The translations under genes and the position numbers were made by a program. A stretch of DNA of 64,000 nucleotides. Source: Zeugodacus cucurbitae (Eukaryota; Arthropoda; Insecta; Diptera; Tephritidae). Shown piece after piece: positions 20,211 through 32,005 of this stretch. Under the pieces are notes generated by a model. It did no database searches, was not told the DNA's origin, and saw only the letters and a list, made by a program, of their open reading frames with translations. The DNA is taken from positions 53,301,732 to 53,365,731 of the forward strand of contig NC_071668.1 of NCBI RefSeq assembly GCF_028554725.1, given 5' to 3'. Positions within the stretch are counted from its first letter, which is position 1. Each line of letters opens with the position of its first letter.

Positions 20211-21141
20211 ACGGGTGATTTTTTTGAGGTTAGGATTTTCATGCATTAGTATTTGACAGATCACGTGGGATTTCAGACATGGTGTCAAAGAGAAAGATGC
20301 TCAGTATGCTTTGACATTTCATCATGAATAGACTTACTAACGAGCAACGCTTGCAAATCATTGAATTTTATTACCAAAATCAGTGGCAGAAAATCCGCTT
20401 TTTTATCGACAAATTTTGTTCAGCGATGAGGCTCATTTCTGGTTGAATGGCTACGTAAATAAGCAAAATTGCCGCATTTGGGGTGAAGAGCAACCAGAAG
20501 CCGTTCAAGAACTGCCCATGCATCCCGAAAAATGCACTGTTTGGTGTGGTTTGTACGCTGGTGGAATCATTGGACCGTATTTTTTCAAAGATGCTGTTGG
20601 ACGCAACGTTACGGTGAATGGCGATCGCTATCGTTCGATGCTAACAAACTTTTTGTTGCCAAAAATGGAAGAACTGAACTTGGTTGACATGTGGTTTCAA
20701 CAAGATGGCGCTACATGCCACACAGCTCGCGATTCTATGGCCATTTTGAGGGAAAACTTCGGAGAACAATTCATCTCAAGAAATGGACCCGTAAGTTGGC
20801 CACCAAGATCATGCGATTTAACGCCTTTAGACTATTTTTTGTGGGGCTACGTCAAGTCTAAAGTCTACAGAAATAAGCCAGCAACTATTCCAGCTTTGGA
20901 AGACAACATTTCCGAAGAAATTCGGGCTATTCCGGCCGAAATGCTCGAAAAAGTTGCCCAAAATTGGACTTTCCGAATGGACCACCTAAGACGCAGCCGC
21001 GGTCAACATTTAAATGAAATTATCTTCAAAAAGTAAATGTCATGAACCAATCTAACGTTTCAAATAAAGAACCGATGAGATTTTGCAAATTTTATGCGTT
21101 TTTTTTAAAAAAAGTTATCAAGCTCTTAAAAAATCACCCTT
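20211..21141 (+). mobile_element. DD41D (rosa-type) mariner, internally deleted
   Basis: The 931-bp element is bounded by TA at 20209-20210 and 21142-21143. Terminal inverted repeats are ACGGGTGATTTTTTTGAG on the left and, read inwards from the right, AAGGGTGATTTTTTAAGAG. The transposase N-terminus (MNRLTNEQRLQIIEFYYQNQ, from 20324) runs straight into the catalytic half at 20383 in another frame, so about a third of the gene is missing. Mariners of the DD41D class were described from Ceratitis rosa, which fits a tephritid host. It could be mobilised only in trans. Confidence 0.9.
20324..21036 (+). pseudogene. Transposase of the DD41D mariner, deleted and frameshifted
   Basis: The first 20 codons from the ATG at 20324 give the start of the helix-turn-helix domain; the frame then ends at a stop near 20447. 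The catalytic part is open from 20383 to 21036 (217 codons, GTG first codon, not a real start). Counting in that part, SDEAHF gives D15, FQQDGAT gives D108 and CDLTPLD gives D150, with 41 residues between the last two. LDYFLWGYVKSK and the C-terminal NEIIFKK are intact. All three catalytic aspartates survive, but no DNA-binding domain can be joined to them. Confidence 0.88.
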
Positions 21142-21143
21142 TA

Positions 21144-21803
21144 CAAACGTTTTGCACATATGAGTGTAGGTGTGTAAAATATGTACATATGTAAGCTGCA
21201 TTGGAATTGGTAGGACTATGTGCGCAAAATTGAAAATGAAAACTTTCACCTGAGCACTGAGCGACGACGACTCTTATAATTTGTAACTTTCAAATGCACA
21301 TTCAAATGGATTTTTTTCGAGGGCCCTTAAGCCAATTTTTTAACTCCTTTTTCGGGAACAATTTTTTTACTACTACATATGCTTTTGTTTACAATTTTTT
21401 ATAGGCACTACACTTGGGTACGCCTGGCTAACGAGAGTGGGCTGTATATACACATACATATGTGTGGGGGCAAATTTTCAATTCGAACACATTTACATAT
21501 ATGTAGAAACGTATTATTGAGAAGCCAGTGCATATTTCCTCACATTTCGGACTTACATATGTCCACATGTAGAGAAACGCGTGCGGCGTTACTGCTTCTA
21601 GCCCAAACAATCGAAACTGGTAAAAACAATAGTAGCGTAGTCAACCAGCTAGAACAACTCAACAACCCCACTTCATCTGAACAGTCGTTTACTTCAACAA
21701 CCTCACAGCGCCTATGTACAGTGATTGGGCAGCTTATTAGAAACAATAAATGGTTATAAATATTATGCGGTGCTTTATTGACAAGCATTCCTTTCTTCGA
21801 ACT
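21144..21803. other. Non-coding stretch
   Basis: The ORF at 21379-21759 has no recognisable domain and overlaps another on the opposite strand. There are short CA/TATG-rich runs. I do not call a gene. Confidence 0.4.
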
Positions 21804-21807
21804 ATAA

Positions 21808-22846
21808 CCCTTTATAACTCAACTAAGTAAAAACGGAAAAACTGTGTCGTTTCTAATAGATTTCGGGTAGAAATGAAATACGTGTTTTATAGTTTAAACA
21901 ATTTTTTTTTTTTTTGGGTGAAAAACAACAAAAAAGGGTATGTGACAGATATGTCACGTTATGTAACAACGTCTCTAAGCTCAATAATAATATTTGTATT
22001 TTGTGAATATTTACATGTTTTTAAGAAGTGTGAAATTCTTTGAAGCAGTTGTTTTGCTTGTTGTAGCATAAAGTCACAACACATTTTTCACATACCGTTT
22101 GTGATACTCCAACACATCCTGGATGCTTGCAACGAATTCGTTTTTCTGCCCATACCGGCCAGTGTCCAACTTGATCTTGCCAAACTGCCATAGTTGGAAC
22201 ATGTTGGGCTGGGCCCTTATGCTTTTTAGATTGTATCTTGAAACGAAGAGGAATTGAATTTCGTTTCATAGGGGACTTTGTACCCAATTTGCACAACACC
22301 GTGGCAACTTCTAAACGAAAATCAGCAGATGACAACTGACTGCCCTCTAATTTTTTTTCTTTATGAGCTCTTTTGTATAAGAGCCAAGCATTAGACACTG
22401 CAAGGTCTAAAAAGTGATAAAATAGACGAACGTGCCATCGCTTGCTTATTACCTTATTACTCAATGTTACAGAAATGGTACAAACCTAAACTTCACTATA
22501 TATTGTATTAGTGAACATTTTTCGAATTATCTTATAGAAATTAAACATAATAGTGAACGTACCTGAACTTTTCCACTAAATATTTTATTAAAACACTGAA
22601 AATTTTCTTATTTTTATCTTTTCGGTAATTGCAAGCACGTGCATTCACTAACTTTACCATAGCGAAAAAGAAAGTACCGTTTTATAAATGATGCCAATAC
22701 ATAAAAAACCAGAGAATTTTAAAATTGAAAAATACGGAGTGTGACAGTGCTGGTATATCATACTTAAAAGAGAAAAATTAATTTTCCTATGTTTTGTGCC
22801 CTCTAAAAGGGTTTGTAACATATCTGTCACATGATGCTATAAAGGG
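21808..22846 (-). mobile_element. piggyBac-type transposon, deletion derivative
   Basis: The ends read CCCTTTATAAC on the left and, reversed, CCCTTTATAGC on the right. ATAA lies directly outside each (21804-21807 and 22847-22850), where piggyBac elements normally have TTAA. Subterminal inverted repeats ATGTGACAGATATGT (21940-21954) and its exact complement (22818-22832) lie inside the ends, as is typical of the group. The 1,039 bp hold only the C-terminal part of the transposase, on the minus strand, so the copy is non-autonomous. Confidence 0.8.
22021..22464 (-). pseudogene. piggyBac transposase C-terminal fragment
   Basis: The 147 codons begin just before KRWHVRLFYHFLDLAVSN and AWLLYKRAH, the last part of the piggyBac catalytic core. 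They end with the cysteine-rich domain, with Cys spacing CKHPGC, then CEKC, then LCYNKQNNCF. The DDD catalytic residues lie upstream in this family and are absent here. The frame stays open and the Cys/His ligands are kept, so decay after the deletion is limited. Confidence 0.82.
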
Positions 22847-22850
22847 ATAA

Positions 22851-23820
22851 AAAAATGCAAAGTAGTAAAAATCAATAATCTTCAAGAAATTTTTTGTTTT
22901 ACCTTGTTCTTATTAAAAATCAGCTTATTGGGTCTTCTTTTAAAGTTAGCATATGCCGATAAAACAAGATAATACATATTAAAAGCTATTCCAATGGCTC
23001 CGCTTTCTCTAAATTAGATACGCAAGATTTATACAGCGCTGTAGAAGCAAAATCCCCCTGTTTGAACATAATATCTATAACATATGTATATACCTTATAT
23101 ATTTGAAGAAACGTGGTCGAAATAAAATGGCATCCAATGACGCGAATTTTAAGAGAATGTAGAGAAATGTTCTGCAGAACATATAGGATTACATCATCGG
23201 TGATCAGCCAGACTTGATGGATAAGACATATCGTACAACTTAGAAGTACTAGTATTCAATAATATAAAAGATGATAGTTGCTGGGGTAGAGGAAGGCATC
23301 TTGTATAAAGAAAATATTTAAAGGCACTACATTCTTTATTCAAAAGTAATCATTAAGAATAATACATTCTTCATCCAAAATACGCAAGATGGACCAAAGG
23401 TGGAAAAGCAAATACATTCATAGCATTTGCCATCCATTTGTTAACAAACAGAGCTTTAACGATCAAGTAAACGTAGTATAACTTTATATCAGTATCGTGT
23501 AAATCACACTAGTCTCAAAGTCAGAAAAAATTCAACACCAGGAAGCTCTCCCAACAGCCTCAAATGTTCTAAACTTCGATCATTTATTAGACGGCCCAAC
23601 AATTAAAAACATTTTATGTGAAGCCGCAAAACTACATATTGCTTACTCGGAACATAACCGCAAAATGATCAATATACGTATTATGTATCAAGCGCTTTGC
23701 TTCTGCATTGAACAGTTAAATAATCTTCGTGTTATAATGGAGCAATCAGTCGAGTAGCGGTCCCCTTTCTATCTCATTTGTATCGACTACTAAAAGGGAT
23801 TTTTATCGACTTCTAAATAG
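22851..23820. other. Non-coding stretch, possibly ancient retroelement in part
   Basis: No intact ORF. Between 23560 and 23760 a broken plus-strand reading gives residues such as DHLLDGPTIKNILCEAAK that I cannot place. It directly precedes a LINE reverse-transcriptase relic, so it may belong to the same old element. Confidence 0.35.
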
Positions 23821-23829
23821 ACACAAGAC

Positions 23830-23973
23830 TTAGGCTATGCGGACGAAATATATATGTCTAATGAAACACACCTTTGCTTACATGATAAAACACTAGTTAT
23901 AGCGCAAGATATGGCAACGAAAGTAGCTCTCAGAATTAACATCGGCAAAACCAAAATTGGAGTAAGAGCCTAG
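23830..23973 (+). pseudogene. Old LINE reverse-transcriptase fragment (not RTE subfamily)
   Basis: Plus-strand reading gives LGYADEIYMS, then LCLHDKTLVIAQDMATKVAL and RINIGKTKIGVRA, then a stop. This is the order seen after the catalytic YADD box of many LINEs, with the following (G)LxINxxKTK motif. The second Asp of YADD is Glu here. The wording differs from the RTE copies elsewhere in the window, so it belongs to another LINE group such as the R1/I/Jockey range. Confidence 0.65.
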
Positions 23974-24033
23974 CAAAATATCGAAACATATTGAAGGATC
24001 TCATTGTGGCCCTTTGCTCCCCTCTTGGATATA

Positions 24034-24491
24034 CAGTGGAACTTCCATAACTCGATCGAAATAGAAAGCAACTTTCATACAAATTTCCTTCCATAACTCA
24101 AACTTCCCTAACTCGAATTTTTTCATAACTCGAACTCTGGAATTGGCAATAGAAGTCAAATTTCATACAAATTTCCTTCTATAAATCGAACTTATATATA
24201 TGAAAATATGATATTACACCCATGGAATGCATAAATCATATAACAAAGGCATGGGATACAGACGTCAAGAGCCAAACAAAAGTAAACTACAACAATCAAA
24301 ATTACAGAATTTATGTTTTAAGCTAATATACACAAAAGTTTATTCGAAGTAAATAAATACAACTTTGTATAAATCTATATTTTAACACTTTTTGAAAAAT
24401 TGTAAATTTTATTGAATATTCTATAACTCGGTCTCTCTAACTCGAAGTTTTTTTGTGGATAATAGTGATTAGACTTAGAGAAGTTCCACTT
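24034..24491. mobile_element. Pogo-like MITE, 458 bp
   Basis: TA dinucleotides flank it (24032-24033 and 24492-24493). The left end reads CAGTGGAACTTCCATAACTC and the right end, reversed, AAGTGGAACTTCTCTAAGTC, an imperfect terminal inverted repeat beginning CAGTGGAAC as in pogo-group elements. CTCGAA/ACTCGA phrases repeat near both ends. It has no ORF. A diverged relative lies at 12930-13312. Confidence 0.7.
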
Positions 24492-24493
24492 TA

Positions 24494-27400
24494 CATATAT
24501 ACATATATAACTTCTCAATTATAATCCTTCTTTTTCTGACTTTATAATATTGAATGTTATATACCTAATACATTGGCCAACTACTGTAGCTTGCGGCATA
24601 TATCGAGCCGAAACTCAAGTGTTCAGCATTTCACACTTGTTTGCCACATGAAAGAATAGGCATGCTAGTTGTTGTTGTGGCAGCATTGGCATTATTGCCG
24701 ATGCCGTGGGATGCTAAGGACGCAGTGCTTTGCTTCTACCAGAAAAACTCAATGGATGTAAAGGAAATTCATATTCAAAATTCATTCGATTTGTTAATGA
24801 AATCTCTAAGTTTTCCATTGGCTTGATTGAGAAGTCAATCGGTATCTCAAGCGATTGGCTATGAATTGAGTAAATGAAGCACAATGATTTCAGAATTAAT
24901 ATATATGTATGTATGTTCCTGGCAATAGAATGGAATTGGATACTGAATTTTGCTCTTATTATTTCAAACCCTAAGTTATATTTTCATGTAAATCGGTGAG
25001 AGACAATTATATCGGCATGTCACCCGAAAGTCGACTTGGAAAACGGAGTAAGTAGGTATTACAGGTATTACGAGAAGTTGAATCCTGGGTAAGGTATTGC
25101 ATTATATTATACATTTTCTTTCTTTTGTCAAATTTTGGATTTCCATCGGATATTTTCCACCGCCTATTTAACTTTATCCCCTATAAGGTTTTCTACCTCT
25201 AAATATTTTGTCTTCCTTAAATTTTTATAATTTCTTAAATTTTGTTTATGTTTATCTGTGGTAGGAAATATTCTGTTTATTCTCTAGTCTATATTCTATG
25301 TTCTATGTTCTAGCGCAGGTGTCACTATTAAAGCATTGAGGGATATTATTTAAATCCATAGATATTACTTACACGTAGCGCATAAGCGTGCTCTCTTAGT
25401 CTCGAGGCAAAAAAGGAATGGGTAAGTTATAAATGTATGTATATGTACGTAGACACTACGAGTCCTTGCAACATGTGCTGGGTAACCATGGAATACGGGC
25501 CATTTTTTAATTTATTCCAATGAGAGGCACTTTAAGCGATACAGCAACTGCAACAAACAGTAACAAATGTGCGGAAAGTGCTCGAGATAGACAGTCACAA
25601 TTTAAGTTCCACTTAACATCTTAGTTGAGTGCTAAAGGCAGTTACCTGGTGGACTACGCTGTGCATGTGTGGCAATAATTTGAAATATGTTTGCCATACT
25701 TCGCAATGTTTGGGAGAAGCTATGAGTATGTTTGCCTAGAGTGTTGGATGGAGCATATGGTAATTTCCATTGCTCAACCTATGGCTTCGGCTAATTGCAT
25801 TCATCTGCACACATTTGGCTGCAGCCGTTTCCAACTCGGCTCAATATACTTATTTATCTGCGAAGGCTAAAGTGGCAGGTAGCTTTTAGTGCCAGCACTT
25901 ACTTAGTGAAAGCAAATTGCCTACTTCCAGAGCGGCTGTGATTTACTCCTTTTGTTTTAAACTTTTCATTGATCCTATTTGCCGAAGTAGCTTTCTTATT
26001 ATACTCTTTGTTAGGCGAGCATTGTATTTTATGAATTTCTATGTATAAATTTTAAATTTTTAAATTAAAATTGTCCGTGGCTAAACTTCTATGACATCAT
26101 GCTTCGATTTAAGTCGATGATCCTAAAAATTAATGTTTAAAACGACTGTACAAATTACATTCCAAAAATAAATATACCTAAGTAATTATTTGTATGTACA
26201 TTGAAAATATTAGAAGTTAAGAAAGATACTGGCTACAGTTAAACTCTTGCCTTTGTCAAACAATGCTCAGAAGAATAAAGAAATTGATATATTACAAGAA
26301 AATTTTAAAACTTTTCGAGGATCCTATATTGGAGAATTTTGTAAGTATGTAACCTTAGTTATAATGTCAACAACTTTGATAAATTAGAGCCCATTCAAAC
26401 CCCATTCTCACTTTTTACTCTGGTATATATCTGATGAGATTTCAAAGATAAATTTATCATTATAGTTGTTTGAATTTCATTAATATTTCTGCATTATTTA
26501 ATCGTAATTACTAAACAAAAGATTTTTTGTAAAAAATCTAAATCAATCGATAGTCATCAACCTCAACGTCCCAGCTTATTTATTAAGGTAATTTAAAGCG
26601 AACCCCCACTTTAACCGAGCTGACAATATTGCTCAAATCAATTTCGTTTACTAATAACATATGTGAACATATGTAGAATCCACTATAAACGCTATCATCA
26701 CCATTCTATCATCATGAATATTACATATACTAACATGAACACTACTCAGCTTAACTCTAGCTGGAAATAACCCTTTCATTCATGAATTTCTTTGAGATCC
26801 ATTTGAGGGAGATGGAAAACTGAACTAAAAGTGTCAGTGCATATAGAAAACTCGAAGGAAAAGCAAGCAATAAGAAAAATGCTTTGACGATGTATTTAGA
26901 AGAAGGGAAAAGGTTACCAAAAAGACTCCTTTGTATACGACTAATTAAAAGACAAACTACTTAATTTTGCAGCTGTAAAAGCATATGTCTTAAAATGCGT
27001 TTAAACAAACCAACGCTTTTTAATATTGAAACTGGAGAGAGTTTTTACACTGACTGCCATCTGTTTTTAATAATAAGACAATAATTAGTGTATACTCACT
27101 TTCTACATGCATACTTAAGCTAGGGAAGCTCAAAAGAGAAGGGAAGCTATAGAGATATTAATGAATTTTGAAGCTCTTCAATATAGTACAGTTCAATTTT
27201 ATTGCTGATGAGCTTAATACTTTTTGCTTAGATTATAGATTCCATAATTTTGATGAATTCCTAATTGAAATACATACATGGTAGCTATGTTTGATAAAAG
27301 CAAGAGTTGAGAGATAGTGAGTTCCATGAATTCTGGAGTATTCTTTCTCTCAGATTGTATTCTTCATTTCCTTCTGTCAAATTTAGTAAACTTCCGACTA

Positions 27401-27856
27401 TAGTTTTGTGTAACCTAATTCTTGAACAATATGAATAAATATTCCTTGATAACTTTACTCGATATATGTCATTGAGGTGATCCGTCAGATTTGAACTTGA
27501 GTTATATGTGGAGGATTTCACTCAAGTTTCAAAGCTTTTTTTAATCTCTGCAGATCCACAGATCCTTGGCTGGTTTAAGCTTGGCTGAAAACCTTCTCTA
27601 ATTGAATCTCGAATATTAAAAACAATTTATACATAAACGGCAAAGAATCATATGTTTCGTGACTTGTAAAATTTTGTATAAAAAAAAAATTTTTACTGTA
27701 ATATGAACGATTAGAACCAAATTAATTCACAATGGTTGATTTTTTTCGTTGAATACTTTGTTTGAAGTAAGATATGTTTGTACTTTCTTCTCGTCAAATT
27801 TATATATATAATACAGTTTTCGTTTTTGATCAGGCGGAGTACTGGTTTAAGTTATC
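24494..27856. other. Long non-coding stretch
   Basis: About 3.4 kb of mainly AT-rich, apparently unique DNA. The only ORFs (24641-24826, 27285-27521) are short and without motifs. GC-balanced patches occur at 25500-25960. I see no transposon ends, RNA genes or clear splice-bounded exons. This could be intron or intergenic space. Confidence 0.4.
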
Positions 27857-28022
27857 TTCTTCTTGACTAGCGTAGACACCGCTTACGCGGTTATAGCCAT
27901 CGGAGTGGAAGACTCCCTCTTCGTCGGCATCCACCAGCGAGTACTGCATCGAATAACATGATCGTAGCCGCTGTCTTTTTATTCACTGAACTATGTCAAT
28001 GTCGTCGAATAACACATACACA

Positions 28023-28694
28023 TCATTCGATGGTCTGCGGTATTCGCCGCTTTCCAATGTTTAAGAGACCGTAAATCTTCCGCAAAACCTTTCTCTCGAA
28101 AACTCCTAGTGCCGTCTCATCGGATGTTGACATCGTCCACGCTTCTGCACCATAAATTAGGATGAGAATGATGAGGGACTTGTAGAGTTTAGTTTTTGTT
28201 CGTCGAGAGAGGACTTTCCTTTTCAATTGCCTACTCAGTCCATAGTAACACCTGTTTGCAAGAGTGATTCTGCGATGGATTTCAAGGCTGACAGTAAGAA
28301 GCTGATACATGCACCTTATCAGCTCTTCATCGCCGTATTTGAATAGCTCGGCCGGTAGTCCATCAGCCCCCGCCGCTTTGTTGTTCTTCAAGCGTTTAAT
28401 TGCTATTCGAATGTCTTCATGGTCGGGTAATGGAACATCTATTCCATCGTCATCGATTGGGGAATCGGGTTCGCCATCTCCTGGTGTTGTACTTTCACTG
28501 CCATTGAGCAGGTCGGAGAAGTGTTCCCTCCATAATCCCAGTGTTCTCTGGACATCCGTTACCAGATTACCTCCTCGGTCCCTACATGATAATGCTCCGG
28601 TCTTGAAACCTTCTGTAAATCGCCTCATCTTTTCATAAAATTTTCGAGCATTACCCATGTCGGCCAGCTTTTCAAGCTTTTCATACTCACGCAT
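28023..28694 (-). pseudogene. RT fingers fused to C-terminal zone in LINE D
   Basis: The 223 codons join the start of the RT region (EKLADMGNARKFYEK to GDEELIRCMYQLL) directly to LEIHRRITLANRCYYGL and the later thumb region, skipping the palm with FVDFKAAFD, GFRQGDSL and YADD. The join stays in frame. It is an internally deleted and catalytically dead polymerase fragment. Confidence 0.85.
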
Positions 28695-28710
28695 TTCGGC
28701 CTCTTTCTTT

Positions 28711-29934
28711 TTACGTCTGCAAATGCGTCTCGCTTCCCTTCAGTTCTCGATATCTATCCCACCCCGATCGTGTTATGGTCGATCGCAACGTTGCGAGGTA
28801 GGCAGTCTGTTTTCTCTCCACTGCGGAACGACAATTCTCATCGTACCAACTGGTTTTTTGGCGTTGCCGGAGACCAATTGTTTCGGCTGCAGCGGTATGC
28901 AATGAGTTTGAGATGCCGTTCCACAGCTCCCTTATATCGAGATGCTGATGAGTGCTCTCAGAGAGCAGGAGTGCAAGTCGAGTAGAAAATCGTTCGGCTG
29001 TCGGTTGTGATTGCAGCTTTTCATCGTCGAACCTTCCTTGTGTTTGTTGACGGGCGTTCTTTGCTGCACAGAGGCGAGTGCGTATCTTTGCTGCTACTAG
29101 ATAATGGTCCGAGTCAATGTTTGGTCCTCGGAGCGTACGCACGTCTAAAACACTGGTGGCATGTCTTCCGTCTATCACAACGTGATCGATTTGATTGCGC
29201 GTGTTTCGATCAGGGGACAGCCAAGTAGCTTGATGTATTTTCTTATGCTGGAATCTGGTACTACAGACGACCATATTTCGGGCCCCAGCGAAGTCGATCA
29301 GCCTCAGGCCGTTTGGCGATGTTTCGTCATGGAGGCTGAATTTTCCGACTGTTGTGCCAAAGACACCTTCTTTACCCACCCTGGCGTTAAAATCGCCAAG
29401 CACGACTTTTACATAGTGGCGGGGGCAGCGCTCATAGGTGCGTTCTAGGCGCTCATAGAAAGCATCTTTGGTCACATCGTCCTTCTCTTCCGTTGGGGCG
29501 TGGGCGCAAATCAGCGATATGTTGATGAACCTCGCTTTGATGCGGATTGTGGCAAGACGTTCATCCACCGGGGTGAATGCCAGGACTCTGCGATGGAGCC
29601 TCTCTCCCACCACAAATCCAACACCAAATTTGCGCTCCTTTATATGGCCGCTGTAGTAGATGTCACAAGGACCCACCTTCTTCCGTCCTTGTCCCGTCCA
29701 TCGCACTTCTTGGATGGCGGTGATGTCAGCCTTGAGTCGTATGAGGACATCAACCAGCTGGGCAGAGGCACCTTCCCAATTAAGGGTCCGGACATTCCAG
29801 GTGCATGCCCTTATATCATTATCCTTAAAACGTTTGCAGGGGTCGTCATCAAAAGGGGGGTGTCTCATCCGAGGCTTTCGTAGATTTTTCATTGGTACTT
29901 CGTTTTTATGTGGTGGGTCCCAAGCCCTACGCAC
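28711..29934 (-). pseudogene. Endonuclease-linker ORF of LINE D
   Basis: The 407-codon frame holds an endonuclease with all motifs: TWNVRTLNWEG, IQEVRW, GDFNARVGKEG, QIDHVVIDG and SDHYLVAAK. The linker is followed to RYRELKG, where a frameshift (missing bases in the CTCTTCAGCTC stretch) ends it. The 5' end of the frame is GTG, and an in-frame ATG 15 codons later (MKNLRKPRMR) is shared with LINE E. Catalytic residues are kept, so a free endonuclease domain is conceivable but unsupported. Confidence 0.85.
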
Positions 29935-30139
29935 AACCGCATAAGCGGGCTTGACCTTCTCACTTTAACTCGCCTTCAAACGGATGTCTGTTGGCCACCC
30001 AGAGGATACTTGGTCTAAAACCGGAAGTCGTGAGCTGCTTGAACCATGTGGAGAAGAATCGTTTCTGGCCACTCCCAAGTGAATGACAATCAAAAACTTT
30101 CCTCACTTGCGTGAACTTCTACACATGATCCCATCCTCC

Positions 30140-31780
30140 CGTACTTAAGTCTGTAAATTATGTTTCATAACACATCTAAACTAATTTAGAAGAACTATGT
30201 ACTATAAAATAGCAAAGCGAGAAACCACTTATCTTTTTTGACAGAAAATGTTAAATCCTTGATTTTTAAATTGCTATGATACTAACCTTTGATTTCCAGG
30301 CATTAACTTTTATGAAATCATTTTTCATTTATTTAATATGTACACAATTTGATTTATATTCATTGACACATTCTGAACTTAACAGTTAGAAAGCATCTTC
30401 AATATTTATATTTTTGGAAGAATTTATTCTAATATAAATATTTTTACGAATTCTCAGTAATGATGACATAAATATTTGCGAATAGCTATCTGGATAGTCA
30501 TAAATGTATGCAAGTGGAATTAATTTTTATATCTTCAATCGAAGCTATTTAGACATATGCTGGCTTATAAAATGAACTATAAATAAACGAAAATTCCTAC
30601 ATTTATTTGTCAATTCTGTTTTTACAGTCACTGAATTTTTCAATAGTTAGCAGTTAGAAGCTTAGCTTTTAGTACCAATTTACTATACGAATTTGTAAAA
30701 AGCCAATAATTGTCAGAGAAAATAATCAAGAATTTAATTGACTTGGATTATAACTGAAAATTGCATATAAATCGTGCACTTAACATGCTGTCTTTGCAAA
30801 GCTATATCTACGTAAACGCAATGAGCTCAGAGAAAGGATGTAACGATAAAAGTAAATGTTTATGTGTAAGCATAGCATTGCAATTGACATCACATTTTTG
30901 CATTTCTCACTTATACACACATGCATACTTACAAATACAAACATACAGATACTTTTCGGATTCTGTGTGATTGTGTATTTAATAGTGTAATTTCCATGTA
31001 GGGCATTACCAATATCTAGATATAAGTACATACATATTAGGCTTTATATAGCAAAAAGTCAAACGTGTATTTCTGTGGTTCCAATTTTGTCATTGCAGAA
31101 ATATTATTGGACTATTTTTGTTTTTTTTTTTTTGTTCTATTTTTTCTAATCGGTTATTTGCTTTTTAATGTTAACTTAGATTATTTAACGTCTAATAGCC
31201 TTTTCACACAGGACCTAATTGATCGATTTTCTCAATCAAAATTGTAATTGATCAATTATTTGGCTGTGTGAAAACGAGCTAAAAACTGATTTTATTTATT
31301 TGTAATTTATTTAATTGACATTATTTTAATGGTGATGTTTAAACTTTGTGTCAACACATATGTATATTTGTTACACCACCACTCTATACTAATAATAATT
31401 TATCGTATTTATTTATTAGTACTCTAGTTCCTACTAAATGTAATTTCTTCTTAAATAGAAGGAATGTAAGAATGTAAAACCTTAAACACAGAATTCAAAA
31501 ACTGAATTGTTTTCAATAGTTTAAAGCCATCGATACAATTTGCATCTATGATATACTCCCTAACTAATAGCAGTGACAGACGAACAGAATTAATGCGCTT
31601 TAAGAAATACTAATGCGAATTGAAATTTTTTGGTGACAGACGCAGATTTTTGCATTTAGACAGCTGATTGAATTTCATTCAATTTGTTAAATTCAGCTAA
31701 ATACACGGAAATTTAAATTATTAAAATTTTCTACCGAAATTCGTAGTCAGTGGCCTCAACTTTAAGAGCACTACGTCCAA
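30140..31780. other. Non-coding stretch
   Basis: Strongly AT-rich with no gene recognised. There are T-runs at 31119-31145 and only short chance ORFs. Confidence 0.45.
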
Positions 31781-31783
31781 TTT

Positions 31784-32005
31784 ATGACCGGCTCATTTCT
31801 GTCTGAATGGCTTCATCAATAAGCAAAATATCCGCTATTTGTCAGGCAGCAATCCACACTTACTCCATGAGTTACCATTGTATCCCGAAAAAATTACGGT
31901 TTTGTGCGGTTTATGGACCGACTGCGTCATTGGGCCGTAGTTCTTCCGTAATGGCCAAGACTGGCACGTTGCTGTGAATGGGAATCGCTACCTCTCAATG
32001 ATAAT
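31784..32005 (+). pseudogene. Rosa-type mariner transposase fragment
   Basis: The plus strand reads, with frame slips, GSFLSEWLHQ followed by a PLYPEKITVLCGLWTDCVIGP-like segment and AVNGNRYLSM. It matches the part of the 20383-21036 transposase from the first catalytic block (AHFWLNGYVNKQN) to VNGDRYRSML. Both ends and the other catalytic residues are missing. Confidence 0.7.

Larger units (their letters stand above)
27857..30139 (-). mobile_element. RTE-clade LINE, 5'-complete with core deletions (LINE D)
   Basis: The GGAGGATGG 5' terminus is at about 30139 and the TTC-rich 3' tail at 27857. The leader and a long endonuclease ORF are present. Large deletions remove most of the reverse transcriptase (junction near 28293) and part of the C-terminal tail (junction near 27899). 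A small loss near 28735 shifts the frame between endonuclease and RT parts. It keeps the linker WYDEN segment that LINE B lacks. No convincing target duplication was found. Confidence 0.87.

Noticed and set aside
21379..21759. 126-codon ORF between mariner and piggyBac
   Set aside because: It is overlapped by opposite-strand ORFs, shows no recognisable domain and has no splice or promoter context.
27840..30150. Target-site duplication for LINE D
   Set aside because: TTAAGT-like words occur near both ends but not at equivalent distances from the element termini, so I did not call a duplication.
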